From NCBI RefSeq assembly GCF_003863365.1, contig NZ_RQXT01000005.1, forward strand, positions 62,001 to 126,000: a stretch of DNA of 64,000 nucleotides, read 5' to 3'. Every line of letters begins with the position of its first letter. Positions within the stretch are counted from its first letter, which is position 1. Source of the DNA: Mesorhizobium tamadayense (GTDB lineage Bacteria; Pseudomonadota; Alphaproteobacteria; Rhizobiales; Rhizobiaceae). Under the pieces are notes generated by a model, which saw only the letters and a list, made by a program, of their open reading frames with translations, was not told where the DNA came from and made no database searches. The translations under genes were made by a program, and so were the position numbers. Below are positions 28,087 through 35,135 of this stretch, one piece after another.

Positions 28087-29007
28087 CTAACCTTCCGGCA
28101 GCGGAATGAATTCTTCCTCATCTCCAGGAACGATATCGAAGCGGCCCGTCTTCCATTCTTCCTTGGCCTGCTCGATGCGTTCCTTCGAGGACGAAACGAA
28201 ATTCCACCAGATATAACGCTTGGAACCCAGCGACGCGCCGCCGAACAGCATGAAATGCGCGCCGCGCTCGGACCAGACGACGATCTCTTCGCCCGGTTTG
28301 AACACCAGGAGCCGCTCGGCCGGGAAGCGGTCGCCGGCGATCGAAACCTCGCCTTCCAGCGTGTAGATGGCGCGCTCCTCGGCATCGGCGGGGATTTTGA
28401 CGCTGGCGCCTGCGGCCAGCCGCAGATCGGCGTAAAGCGTCTGCGAAGCGGTCGCGACCGGCGAGCGCAGCCCGGAAAATTCGCCGATGACGACGCGGCC
28501 GCTGACGCCTTCGGCGTCGATCTCGGGCAGGCGGATCACCGACGTGTTCTCGAAGACCGGGGCGATCTCCTCCTTGGCGTCCGGCAGCGCCAGCCAGGTC
28601 TGCAGGCCGGAGATCGACATCGGCGCGCCGCGCAGTTCCTCGGGCGTGCGCTCGGAATGGACGATGCCGCGGCCGGCAGTCATCAAGTTCACGTCGCCGG
28701 GCGCGATCACCATTTCGGTGCCGAGCGAGTCGCGATGCCTGATCTTCCCGTCGAACAGATAGGTGACGGTGGAAAGCCCGATATGCGGGTGCGGGCGCAC
28801 GTCGATCGCATGGCCGGCGCGCAGGATAGCCGGCCCCATGCGGTCGAAGAAGATGAACGGCCCGACCAGCCTGCGTTTGGCGGTCGGCAAGGCGCGGCGG
28901 ACCTCGAAGCCGCCAATGTCCTTGGCGTTGGGGATGACCATCAATTCGATCTGGTCGCAGGCGAAGGCATCGCCGGCCTCAGGATCGTTGCCTGGAAAGA
29001 AGCTCAT
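28087..29007 (-). CDS. Pirin family protein
   Basis: A 306-residue bicupin. Start at ATG 29007 (MSFFPGNDPEAGDAFACDQI); the frame stays open further but runs through the DUF2277 gene. The N-terminal cupin has the pirin metal motif in VRPHPHIGLSTVTYLFDGKI (HxH plus downstream His) and NLMTAGRGIVHSERTPEE. The second cupin ends with ERLLVFKPGEEIVVWSERGA. Some bacterial pirins have quercetinase activity, others bind regulators; the function here is open. The gene starts 8 bases after the DUF2277 gene ends. Confidence 0.93.
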   Translation of the reverse strand: MSFFPGNDPEAGDAFACDQIELMVIPNAKDIGGFEVRRALPTAKRRLVGPFIFFDRMGPAILRAGHAIDVRPHPHIGLSTVTYLFDGKIRHRDSLGTEMVIAPGDVNLMTAGRGIVHSERTPEELRGAPMSISGLQTWLALPDAKEEIAPVFENTSVIRLPEIDAEGVSGRVVIGEFSGLRSPVATASQTLYADLRLAAGASVKIPADAEERAIYTLEGEVSIAGDRFPAERLLVFKPGEEIVVWSERGAHFMLFGGASLGSKRYIWWNFVSSSKERIEQAKEEWKTGRFDIVPGDEEEFIPLPEG

Positions 29008-29015
29008 GACCGGCC

Positions 29016-29282
29016 TCAGGCGAAGCGCAGCGCGGATCGGGCCATCGCCTTGGCCGCCTCTTCCTCGCGATTGCGCGGCTCTTGCGTGGTTTCCATCGAA
29101 TCGAGCAGCTCGCGCGCCGCGGCGGCGATCGCCTCGACGGCATGATGGAAAGCGTGCTCGTTGCGCTTGGAGGGCTTCGTCGTGCCGCTCAGCTTGCGCA
29201 CGAACTGCAGGGCCGCGTCGTGGACCTCGTCGTCGGTCGCCGGCGGATCGAAGTTGAACAGGGTCTTGATGTTTCGGCACAT
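29016..29282 (-). CDS. DUF2277 domain protein
   Basis: An 88-residue protein beginning MCRNIKTLFNFDPPATDDEV, the diagnostic start of the DUF2277 family (a small, mostly helical family of unknown function). An internal VRKLSGTTKPSKRNEHAF is also conserved. The start at 29282 is chosen over the upstream in-frame ATG because the family begins at MCRNI. It precedes the pirin gene by 8 bases and probably shares its transcript. Confidence 0.9.
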   Translation of the reverse strand: MCRNIKTLFNFDPPATDDEVHDAALQFVRKLSGTTKPSKRNEHAFHHAVEAIAAAARELLDSMETTQEPRNREEEAAKAMARSALRFA

Positions 29283-29333
29283 GCTTGCAGGCCTCCGTCT
29301 GTCGTGTCCCCGCCGGTCAGGGATAATGCACGA

Positions 29334-29475
29334 AGGTGTGTTGAGATTCAGGTCAGGCCGCACCGAAAATGGTGACTTCCGAGAACCGGAGCGGAGCGTA
29401 CTTGAATTACGTGAGCACCGGAAGCGCAGGAAATCGCCATTTGCAGGCCGGCCTCACCTGAATACCAATACACCT
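29334..29475. repeat. Long imperfect palindromic intergenic repeat (family 1, copy 2)
   Basis: The outer arms are AGGTGTGTTGAGATTCAGGT on the left and the reverse complement of AGGTGTATTGGTATTCAGGT on the right, continuing into ...GGCC(G) and AAATGGTGACTTCC against AAATGGCGATTTCC. The core GAGAACCGGAGCGGAGCGTA matches the reverse complement of the element at 4581-4787 almost base for base. The right end touches the xseB stop codon, so the hairpin would form at the 3' end of the xseB message. Confidence 0.8.
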
Positions 29476-29726
29476 TACTCGGCGTCGAGCGGCTCCGTGC
29501 CTACCGGCTTGCCGTCGCGCGAGAGCCTGATCTTCTCGACCTTGTCCTCCGCCGCCTTGAGCAGCCGGTCGCAATGCGCCTTCAGCGCCTCGCCGCGCTC
29601 GTAGATCTTGATCGACTGGTCGAGCGGGACGTCGCCGCGCTCCAGATCATCGACGATCTTCTCCAGCGCGTCGAGCGCCTGCTCGAAGCTCATCGCCTTG
29701 ACGTCTTCGTTAGCTTCATCCGCCAT
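29475..29726 (-). CDS. xseB: Exodeoxyribonuclease VII small subunit
   Basis: An 83-residue helical protein with the family core [20 protein letters not shown] and [20 protein letters not shown]. Together with XseA (not in this window) it makes a nuclease that degrades single-stranded DNA. It starts 3 bases after the HDAC-like gene ends. The pairing of xseB with an HDAC-like gene and dxs is a common alphaproteobacterial neighbourhood. Confidence 0.96.
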   Translation of the reverse strand: MADEANEDVKAMSFEQALDALEKIVDDLERGDVPLDQSIKIYERGEALKAHCDRLLKAAEDKVEKIRLSRDGKPVGTEPLDAE

Positions 29727-29729
29727 AAT

Positions 29730-30656
29730 TTATCCCTTCATCAGCCGCCCGACATGGGCGGCGACCGAAAATGCCAGTCCTTGCAGATCGTAGCCGCCCT
29801 CCAGCAGGCTGACGAGCCGGTTGCCGCTGTGGAGCCCGGCGCGCTCCATCAGCTGGCCGGTCGCCCAGTCGAAATCATCCTCGGTCAGGTTGATCTGGGC
29901 GAGCGGATCGCGATGGTGCGCATCGAAACCGGCGGAAATGACGATCAAGTCCGGTTTGAAAGCGTCGACCGACGGCAGCACGCGCGACAGGAAGGCGTCG
30001 CGGAAAGTGTCGCTGCCGGTGCTCGGCGCGAGCGGCGCGTTGACGATGTTGCCGGCGCCGGTCTCGCTCTTCGCGCCGGTGCCCGGATAGAGCGGCATCT
30101 GGTGGGTCGAGCAATAGAGGACCGAGGGATCGTCCCAGAAAATGTCCTGCGTGCCGTTGCCGTGATGCACGTCCCAGTCGACGATGGCGACGCGCTCGGC
30201 CTGGTGCTTCTTCTGCGCATAGCGGGCGGCGATCGCCGCGGTGTTGAACAGGCAAAAGCCCATTGCGGTCGTCTTTTCCGCATGATGGCCCGGCGGACGC
30301 GCGGCAACGAAGACATTGGCCGCACGGCCCTCGAAGACGTCATCGACAGCAGCGTTTGCCGCGCCGATCGCCGTCACCGCAGCCTGCCAGCTCTTCGGAC
30401 TGGCGCTGGTGTCAGCGTCGATCGAAACGATACCGCTTGCGGGGATGGCCGCGCGGATGCGGGCGACGAAGTCCGCTGGATGCGCATAGAGGATGGTCGC
30501 CTCGTCGCCTTGCGGCGCCTCGACGCGGTCGAGAGCCGAAAAAGCCTCGTCGTCGAGCACGCGCTCGATGGCGCGCAAACGGTCGGGCCGCTCGGGATGA
30601 CCGGGCGGCGTGAGGTGTTCCAGGAATACCGGATGGGTGTAGAGACGGGTGGTCAT
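29730..30656 (-). CDS. HDAC-superfamily amidohydrolase (acetoin utilization/acetylpolyamine amidohydrolase-like)
   Basis: A 308-residue zinc enzyme of the arginase/deacetylase fold. Start at ATG 30656 (MTTRLYTHPVFLEHLTPPGH). Catalytic features: RPPGHHAEKTTAMGFCLFN (two His), VDWDVHHGNGTQDIFWDD (Asp-x-His zinc ligands), HQMPLYPGTG, and ISAGFDAHHRDPLAQ (third zinc ligand Asp). Bacterial members remove acetyl groups from acetylated polyamines or proteins; the substrate here is unknown. It forms a unit with xseB. Confidence 0.94.
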   Translation of the reverse strand: MTTRLYTHPVFLEHLTPPGHPERPDRLRAIERVLDDEAFSALDRVEAPQGDEATILYAHPADFVARIRAAIPASGIVSIDADTSASPKSWQAAVTAIGAANAAVDDVFEGRAANVFVAARPPGHHAEKTTAMGFCLFNTAAIAARYAQKKHQAERVAIVDWDVHHGNGTQDIFWDDPSVLYCSTHQMPLYPGTGAKSETGAGNIVNAPLAPSTGSDTFRDAFLSRVLPSVDAFKPDLIVISAGFDAHHRDPLAQINLTEDDFDWATGQLMERAGLHSGNRLVSLLEGGYDLQGLAFSVAAHVGRLMKG

Positions 30657-30766
30657 GGCGCCTAATCTAGGCACCTGTTGCCCGGATAGCCATGTTTCAG
30701 CGCCGAATGATTGGGGAAAATCGCGCCTGATCGTGTCGCTGGCGCATTGGCGCGGCTTCCGCTTCG

Positions 30767-30932
30767 CGATAAGGTCGCCGCGCTGCCTGGTGCCCGCAAC
30801 GCGGGAGAATCGGGAACACGGTTGAACTCCGTGGCGTGCCCAACGCTGTGAGGGGGACCGCGCCGGCAAAGCCACTGTCCTAGACGGGAAGGCGCCGGAT
30901 GCGGGTCGATCCCGAGCCAGAAGACCGGCCCG
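30767..30932 (+). ncRNA. Cobalamin (B12) riboswitch upstream of bluB
   Basis: The 334-base gap before bluB holds the conserved pieces of an adenosylcobalamin riboswitch in order: GCCTGGTGCC near 30785, AGAATCGGGAACACGGTTGA, CTCCGTGGCGTGCCC, the B12 box GCCACTGTCC (30871-30880), GACGGGAAGGCGCCGG, and the closing GAGCCAGAAGACCGGCCC. Between it and the gene, CGCTTG (30948-30953) can pair with CAAGCG (30985-30990), enclosing the AAGGGGA ribosome site; this suggests translational control. When B12 is plentiful, bluB should be switched off. The pairing model is my inference. Confidence 0.93.
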
Positions 30933-30990
30933 GCAGACATGGTCATCCGCTTGGTCAGGCGGAGGACTGCTTATCGCAAGGGGACAAGCG

Positions 30991-31728
30991 ATGCAGGCAC
31001 GAACGGCCGCCGTCGGCGGCGACGACTTTGACCAATTGGCGCGCGACGCCGTCTACCGGGCGATGTTCACCAGGCGCGATGTGCGCAGCCATTTCGTTGC
31101 CGACGATCTCGACGATAGCGTTCTGGCGCGGCTCCTCACCGCAGCACACCACGCGCCGTCGGTCGGCTACATGCAGCCGTGGAACTTCATCGTCATCCGC
31201 GATGCGACAAGGCGTCGGCAGGTGCGCGACCTGTTTCTCGCCGCCCGCGAGCAGGAATTGCCGGTGATCGAGGCGGAGCGGCAGGCGCTCTACCGCAAGC
31301 TGAAGCTCGAAGGCATCTGCGAAAGCGCGCTCAACCTTTGCATCACCTGCGACCGGCAGCGCTCGAAGAACTCGCCGCTCGGGCGCTGGCACAATCCGGA
31401 AATGGACCTCTACAGCACCGTCTGCGCGGTGCAGAATTTCTGGCTGGCGGCGCGCGCCGAAGGCATCGGCGTCGGCTGGGTGAGCATCATCGAGACCGAG
31501 GCGCTGAAGCGGCTCCTGTCGATCCCCGAGCACGTCACCCCGATCGCCTATCTTTGCGTCGGCCGCGTCTCGGAATTCGCGCCGAGGCCCGACCTCGAAG
31601 CGCACGGCTGGGGCAAGCGCCTGCCGCTGCCCGAGCTTGTGATGAGCGAGATTTTTTGCGGCGCCGGCGAGGCGCCGCTCAAGTCGGCGATTGCAAGGCT
31701 TGGCGGCGTTGAATTGCCGAAGCCATGA
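30991..31728 (+). CDS. bluB: 5,6-dimethylbenzimidazole synthase
   Basis: A 245-residue nitroreductase-fold enzyme that breaks down reduced FMN with oxygen to make DMB, the lower axial ligand of B12. BluB marks: VYRAMFTRRDVRSHFVADDL, AAHHAPSVGYMQPWNF, CITCDRQRSKNSPLGRWHNP, VQNFWLAARAEGIGVGWVS. It was first characterised in rhizobia, where it is needed for symbiosis in Sinorhizobium meliloti. It is preceded by a B12 riboswitch and stands alone, with no other cob genes in the window. Confidence 0.97.
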   Translation: MQARTAAVGGDDFDQLARDAVYRAMFTRRDVRSHFVADDLDDSVLARLLTAAHHAPSVGYMQPWNFIVIRDATRRRQVRDLFLAAREQELPVIEAERQALYRKLKLEGICESALNLCITCDRQRSKNSPLGRWHNPEMDLYSTVCAVQNFWLAARAEGIGVGWVSIIETEALKRLLSIPEHVTPIAYLCVGRVSEFAPRPDLEAHGWGKRLPLPELVMSEIFCGAGEAPLKSAIARLGGVELPKP

Positions 31729-31750
31729 TCAGGCGGCCTTCGTGGTCACG

Positions 31751-31771
31751 GGGCTGCTGATCAAGCAGCCC
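31751..31771. terminator. Stem-loop between convergent bluB and the membrane protein gene
   Basis: GGGCTGCT (31751-31758) pairs with AGCAGCCC (31764-31771) around GATCA. It lies just past the bluB stop and overlaps the last codons of the opposite gene. No U run follows on either strand, so this is a possible, not certain, two-way terminator. Confidence 0.45.
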
Positions 31772-32741
31772 GGGGCGCATCCCAGCGCGAGCCGCCGAAA
31801 GAGCCGAGTGCCTTGTCGCGAAGCTCCCTGAACTTGGACGAAGCCTCGGCCAGACGCCGGTCCCATTCCGGATCGGGGACTTGGCCTTCGATGGCGGCGA
31901 AATAGACCTGCATCAGCGAAGCGATGGCGAAGGGTTCGATGAAGGCCGCCTTGAACGCCCAGGCAAAGACGATTGCCAGCACGAAGGCCCAGCCGGCAAG
32001 CTGGCCTGGCATCACCCACAGGATGGCGCCGGCGGGCGCAAGCATCAAAAGGAAGATGACGAAGGACACGCCCCACATGATCACCGCCAGCCAGACGGCG
32101 TTCTTGACCATGTGCTTGCCGTTCTGCGCGTAGAGCACGACGCCTTGCCTGGCGGTCTCGAAAGGCGAGTTTGAATTGATGCGGATGTTGTAGCCGAGGA
32201 TGATCTCGTCGACATAGGTCAACGACAGGCGGATGACGGTGTTGATGAAGCTGATCAGGCCGCTCAAGCCCGGAATGGGCAGGAATGCGGCGATGCCGCC
32301 GATCAGGCCGGTGATGGCGCGGATGGCGCCCTTGACCAGCTGGTCGACGACAAAAAGGATGTTGGCCTCGGCAAAACGCTGGGTCACCACTTCCTTCGCG
32401 TAGGCGATCTGGCCCTGGCCGTCGGGGACGTCGTGGCCGTCGATCAGGTGGACCATGACGGCGATGTGCCCGGCCTTCAGGACATAGAGGATGTATTCGC
32501 GGATCCAGTAGACGGCGATCGAGACGACGCCGAAGCCGACGACCCCGCCCCACAAGGCAAACGACATCGGCCCATCGGGGTCCGTGGAGATGTGGCCGAC
32601 GCCATAGCCGACGCTGGCGCCGGTGCCGGTCGCCATGATGTAGGCGACCGTGATCCCGAAATAGACGATCATGCGAAAGACGATGAACGGCCATGTCCGT
32701 ATCATGATGGACACCGACCGGCCGATGCTGAAGTCCCACAT
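31761..32741 (-). CDS. Multipass membrane protein of unknown function
   Basis: A 326-residue protein with about six hydrophobic segments: two near residues 20-75 (WPFIVFRMIVYFGITVAYIM; MSFALWGGVVGFGVVSIAVY), one near 140-170, and a long pair at 215-275 (VWLAVIMWGVSFVIFLLMLA; LAGWAFVLAIVFAWAFKAAF). The soluble C-terminus holds PDPEWDRRLAEASSKFRELR. The glycine-rich segment AITGLIGGIAAFLPIPGLSG and the EIILGYNIRI stretch vaguely recall choline-transporter-like proteins, but I cannot claim this. It stands alone between bluB (convergent) and the TetR gene. Confidence 0.78.
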   Translation of the reverse strand: MWDFSIGRSVSIMIRTWPFIVFRMIVYFGITVAYIMATGTGASVGYGVGHISTDPDGPMSFALWGGVVGFGVVSIAVYWIREYILYVLKAGHIAVMVHLIDGHDVPDGQGQIAYAKEVVTQRFAEANILFVVDQLVKGAIRAITGLIGGIAAFLPIPGLSGLISFINTVIRLSLTYVDEIILGYNIRINSNSPFETARQGVVLYAQNGKHMVKNAVWLAVIMWGVSFVIFLLMLAPAGAILWVMPGQLAGWAFVLAIVFAWAFKAAFIEPFAIASLMQVYFAAIEGQVPDPEWDRRLAEASSKFRELRDKALGSFGGSRWDAPRAA

Positions 32742-32857
32742 GGCCCCGACTCTCCCGCCTCAGAGTTGGCTGGGGAGGATGCGCTCACGCCGACCAAAGT
32801 CAATTGCGGGCTCGCCATTCAGTCATCAAACCGGTGCACAAGTTCGGGGCACCGGGC

Positions 32858-33466
32858 TTATTCCAGCGGACGGTCTGCTTTCCTCAGCAGACCTTCCAGC
32901 AGTTGCTTGAACGCCGCCACCACCTTTTTCGATGTCGCTTCGGGATCTTGCGAATTGGCGATGCGCTGCGAGGCCTGGCTGCTGGCGCCGTTGATCAGCC
33001 GCGCGGCGGTCTCGGGATCGAGATCGGGAACGACGACGCCTTCCTCCTGCAGCCTAGTCAGATGATCCGTCATTGACGCGGTGCAGGCATTGGCGTTCGG
33101 CCACTGCGCCGGGTCGCCAAGCACCGCCGGGCCATCTCGGAACATGATGCGCTGGATCTCCGGCTCAAGCGCCATCTCGATATAGGTGGTGCATTCGTCG
33201 ACGAAATGCTGCCAGCGGGTCGGCGCCCGCGAGGCGACTTCGTTCACCCGGGCGGCCATCTCGGCGTCGATCTCGGCGATCACCGCCTGCAGCAGACCCT
33301 TCTTGTCGCCGAAATGGTGATAGAGCGCGCCGCGCGTCAGACCCGCCGAAGCGGTGAAATCGTCCATCGATGCCTCGGCATAGCCGATCGTGCCGAAGGC
33401 ATGGCGGGCCGCGGCGATCAGCTTGGCGCGCGTCTCGGCGATCATCTCCTTGCGGGGTTTGTGCAT
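32858..33466 (-). CDS. TetR family transcriptional repressor
   Basis: A 202-residue regulator with an N-terminal helix-turn-helix (about 12-58: ETRAKLIAAARHAFGTIGYA, then LTRGALYHHFGDKKGLLQAV) and an effector-binding C-terminal domain. It is divergent from an MFS transporter gene. The 121-base gap holds three copies of the palindrome CATACG-N3-CGTATG, very likely its own operators, so it should repress both itself and the transporter until an inducer binds. Confidence 0.95.
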   Translation of the reverse strand: MHKPRKEMIAETRAKLIAAARHAFGTIGYAEASMDDFTASAGLTRGALYHHFGDKKGLLQAVIAEIDAEMAARVNEVASRAPTRWQHFVDECTTYIEMALEPEIQRIMFRDGPAVLGDPAQWPNANACTASMTDHLTRLQEEGVVVPDLDPETAARLINGASSQASQRIANSQDPEATSKKVVAAFKQLLEGLLRKADRPLE

Positions 33467-33484
33467 GGCTTCTGGCCCTATTCA

Positions 33485-33499
33485 CATACGTCTCGTATG
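33485..33499. promoter_or_regulatory. TetR operator 1
   Basis: CATACGTCTCGTATG: two 6-base half sites CATACG and CGTATG in inverted orientation about 3 bases. It is nearest to the TetR gene start (18 bases away) and would block its transcription or initiation. Confidence 0.82.
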
Positions 33500-33507
33500 C
33501 CAATTGA

Positions 33508-33522
33508 CATACGCAACGTATG
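33508..33522. promoter_or_regulatory. TetR operator 2
   Basis: CATACGCAACGTATG, the same inverted half sites as the other two copies with a different 3-base centre. Centre lies 23 bases from copy 1 and 29 from copy 3. Confidence 0.82.
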
Positions 33523-33536
33523 GACTATCTGACACT

Positions 33537-33551
33537 CATACGCTGCGTATG
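33537..33551. promoter_or_regulatory. TetR operator 3
   Basis: CATACGCTGCGTATG, third copy, 36 bases before the MFS start. It is the copy best placed to control the transporter promoter. Confidence 0.82.
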
Positions 33552-33587
33552 TAATTGCGGCGCCTTCCCTTGTCGAGGAGCAGGACC

Positions 33588-34808
33588 ATGCGAAACCCCT
33601 ATTCGGACATCTTTCGGGCTCCCGGCACGAAGGGCTTTGCCGCGGCCGCCTTCATCGCCCGGCTGCCCATCGCTATGGCGCCGATCGGCATCGTGGCGAT
33701 GCTGTCACAGACGCATGGCGAATATTGGCTGGCCGGCGCTGTCTCGGCCACTTACGCGCTGGTCAACGCCTTCCTGTCGCCGCAGGTCTCGCGGCTGGTG
33801 GACCGGCTCGGGCAAAGCGCGATTGCCGTGCCGACGACACTCGTTTCCGTGCTTTCCTTCGCTGCCTTGATTGCGGCCGCCAACCAGCACTGGCCGATCT
33901 GGACCTTGTTCCTGGCCGCGCTGCTTGCCGCCGCCATGCCCAGCATTCCCGCGCTGGTCAGGGCTCGTTGGACCGAGATCTTCCGCAATCGCCCCGAACT
34001 TTACACCGCCTTCGCCTTCGAATCGGCGGCGGACGAATTGGTCTATGTTGCAGGCGCCTCGCTATCGGTGGGCTTAAGTGCGGCGCTGTTCCCGGAAGCG
34101 GGCATGGTTGTCAGCACGTTGCTGCTTGCTCTCGGCTCGGTGGCGTTCCTTCTCCAGCGTTCGACGGAGCCGCCGGTGCGTCCGGCGGAACAGGCGGCGA
34201 CCGGTTCGGTGATCCGCTTGCGGCCGGTCCAGATCATCACCTTCGCACTGATCTTCGTCGGCGCGACCTTCGCGACCACCGAAGTCACCACCGTTGCGAT
34301 AACCAAGCAGCTCGGCCAGCCTGAAGCGGCAAGCCTCGTCATCGGCGTCTATGCGCTCGGATCCTTCGTGCTCGGCATCATCGTCGGCGCGCTCAACCTC
34401 AAGGCGCCGCTGCAGCGGCAACTGGCTGTCGCGGTCGCCGTCATCGCGCTCACCACGCTGCCGCTGCTCTTTGCCGGCACCGTGCCGACGCTGGCGGTCG
34501 CCGTCTTCGTCAGCGGCGTTGCGATCTCACCGACCTTCATAACCGCCTTCGGCCTGATCGAACGCCATGTGCCGCCGGCAATGCTGACGGAAGGCGTCAC
34601 CTGGGTGACGACCGGGATTGGCATCGGCATGGCGCTGGGCTCCTTCGCCGCCGGCTGGATGGTCGACACTTTTGGACCACAGAGCGGGTTCTTCGTGTCG
34701 GTGGCCGCGGGCGCGGTTGCTTTAGCCACCGTGCTCGCCGGTCAGCGCCGCCTTGCGACGTCCGATTACGACCCGGATGGAGACGAAGCGGCTGTCCCGG
34801 CTGAGTAA
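33588..34808 (+). CDS. MFS transporter, probably a drug or metabolite exporter under TetR control
   Basis: A 406-residue protein with twelve predicted membrane helices. Start at ATG 33588 (MRNPYSDIFRAPGTKGFAAA), 7 bases after GAGGAGCAGG. The loop 2-3 motif appears as SPQVSRLVDRLGQSAIAVPT. The two six-helix halves are separated by a basic loop around QRSTEPPVRPAEQAATGSVI. Substrate cannot be told from sequence; the divergent TetR repressor with three operators suggests an efflux pump induced by its substrate. Confidence 0.92.
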   Translation: MRNPYSDIFRAPGTKGFAAAAFIARLPIAMAPIGIVAMLSQTHGEYWLAGAVSATYALVNAFLSPQVSRLVDRLGQSAIAVPTTLVSVLSFAALIAAANQHWPIWTLFLAALLAAAMPSIPALVRARWTEIFRNRPELYTAFAFESAADELVYVAGASLSVGLSAALFPEAGMVVSTLLLALGSVAFLLQRSTEPPVRPAEQAATGSVIRLRPVQIITFALIFVGATFATTEVTTVAITKQLGQPEAASLVIGVYALGSFVLGIIVGALNLKAPLQRQLAVAVAVIALTTLPLLFAGTVPTLAVAVFVSGVAISPTFITAFGLIERHVPPAMLTEGVTWVTTGIGIGMALGSFAAGWMVDTFGPQSGFFVSVAAGAVALATVLAGQRRLATSDYDPDGDEAAVPAE

Positions 34809-34860
34809 AACAAGAGCGCTTGGCCGTTCGTTTCGGTGAACCCATCGCGTTCGGGATTGG

Positions 34861-35065
34861 CCGAAGCCCTTCGAACTTCATCATCCCAGGGCGAAGCAGG
34901 AGCGAAGCTCCGTCGCGAAGACCCTGGAATCCATTCCGTGACCTTGATCGAGGAGTGCAGCGGAGCAGAATTCTGCACCGCTGCGGTGCGTCGAAGTCGC
35001 GGCATAGCAACTATGGTCTGCGCCGCGTCGCTCCTTGCTTCGCCATAGGATGGCGACGTCGCGGT
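34861..35065. repeat. Dispersed palindromic repeat, family 2, copy A
   Basis: It fills most of the 327-base gap between the MFS gene and ribB, in which I see no gene. The element begins CTTCATCATCCCAGGGCGAA and ends CGCCATAGGATGGCGACGTC, with GGAGCGAAG inside and CGTCGCTCCTTGC near the end as partial inverse. The block at 35013-35055 (ATGGTCTGCGCCGCGTCGCT and onward) is nearly identical to 45505-45552. Confidence 0.75.
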
Positions 35066-35135
35066 GGCCTCAGCCAATCGCCAACGCACGCGACCTGCCC
35101 GCGGGGAGCTTTCCGCCCGTCAACCCTTCCACGAA

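Noticed and set aside
29730..30656. True histone deacetylase
   Set aside because: Bacteria lack histones; the fold includes acetylpolyamine and acetoin-related amidohydrolases, a better description.
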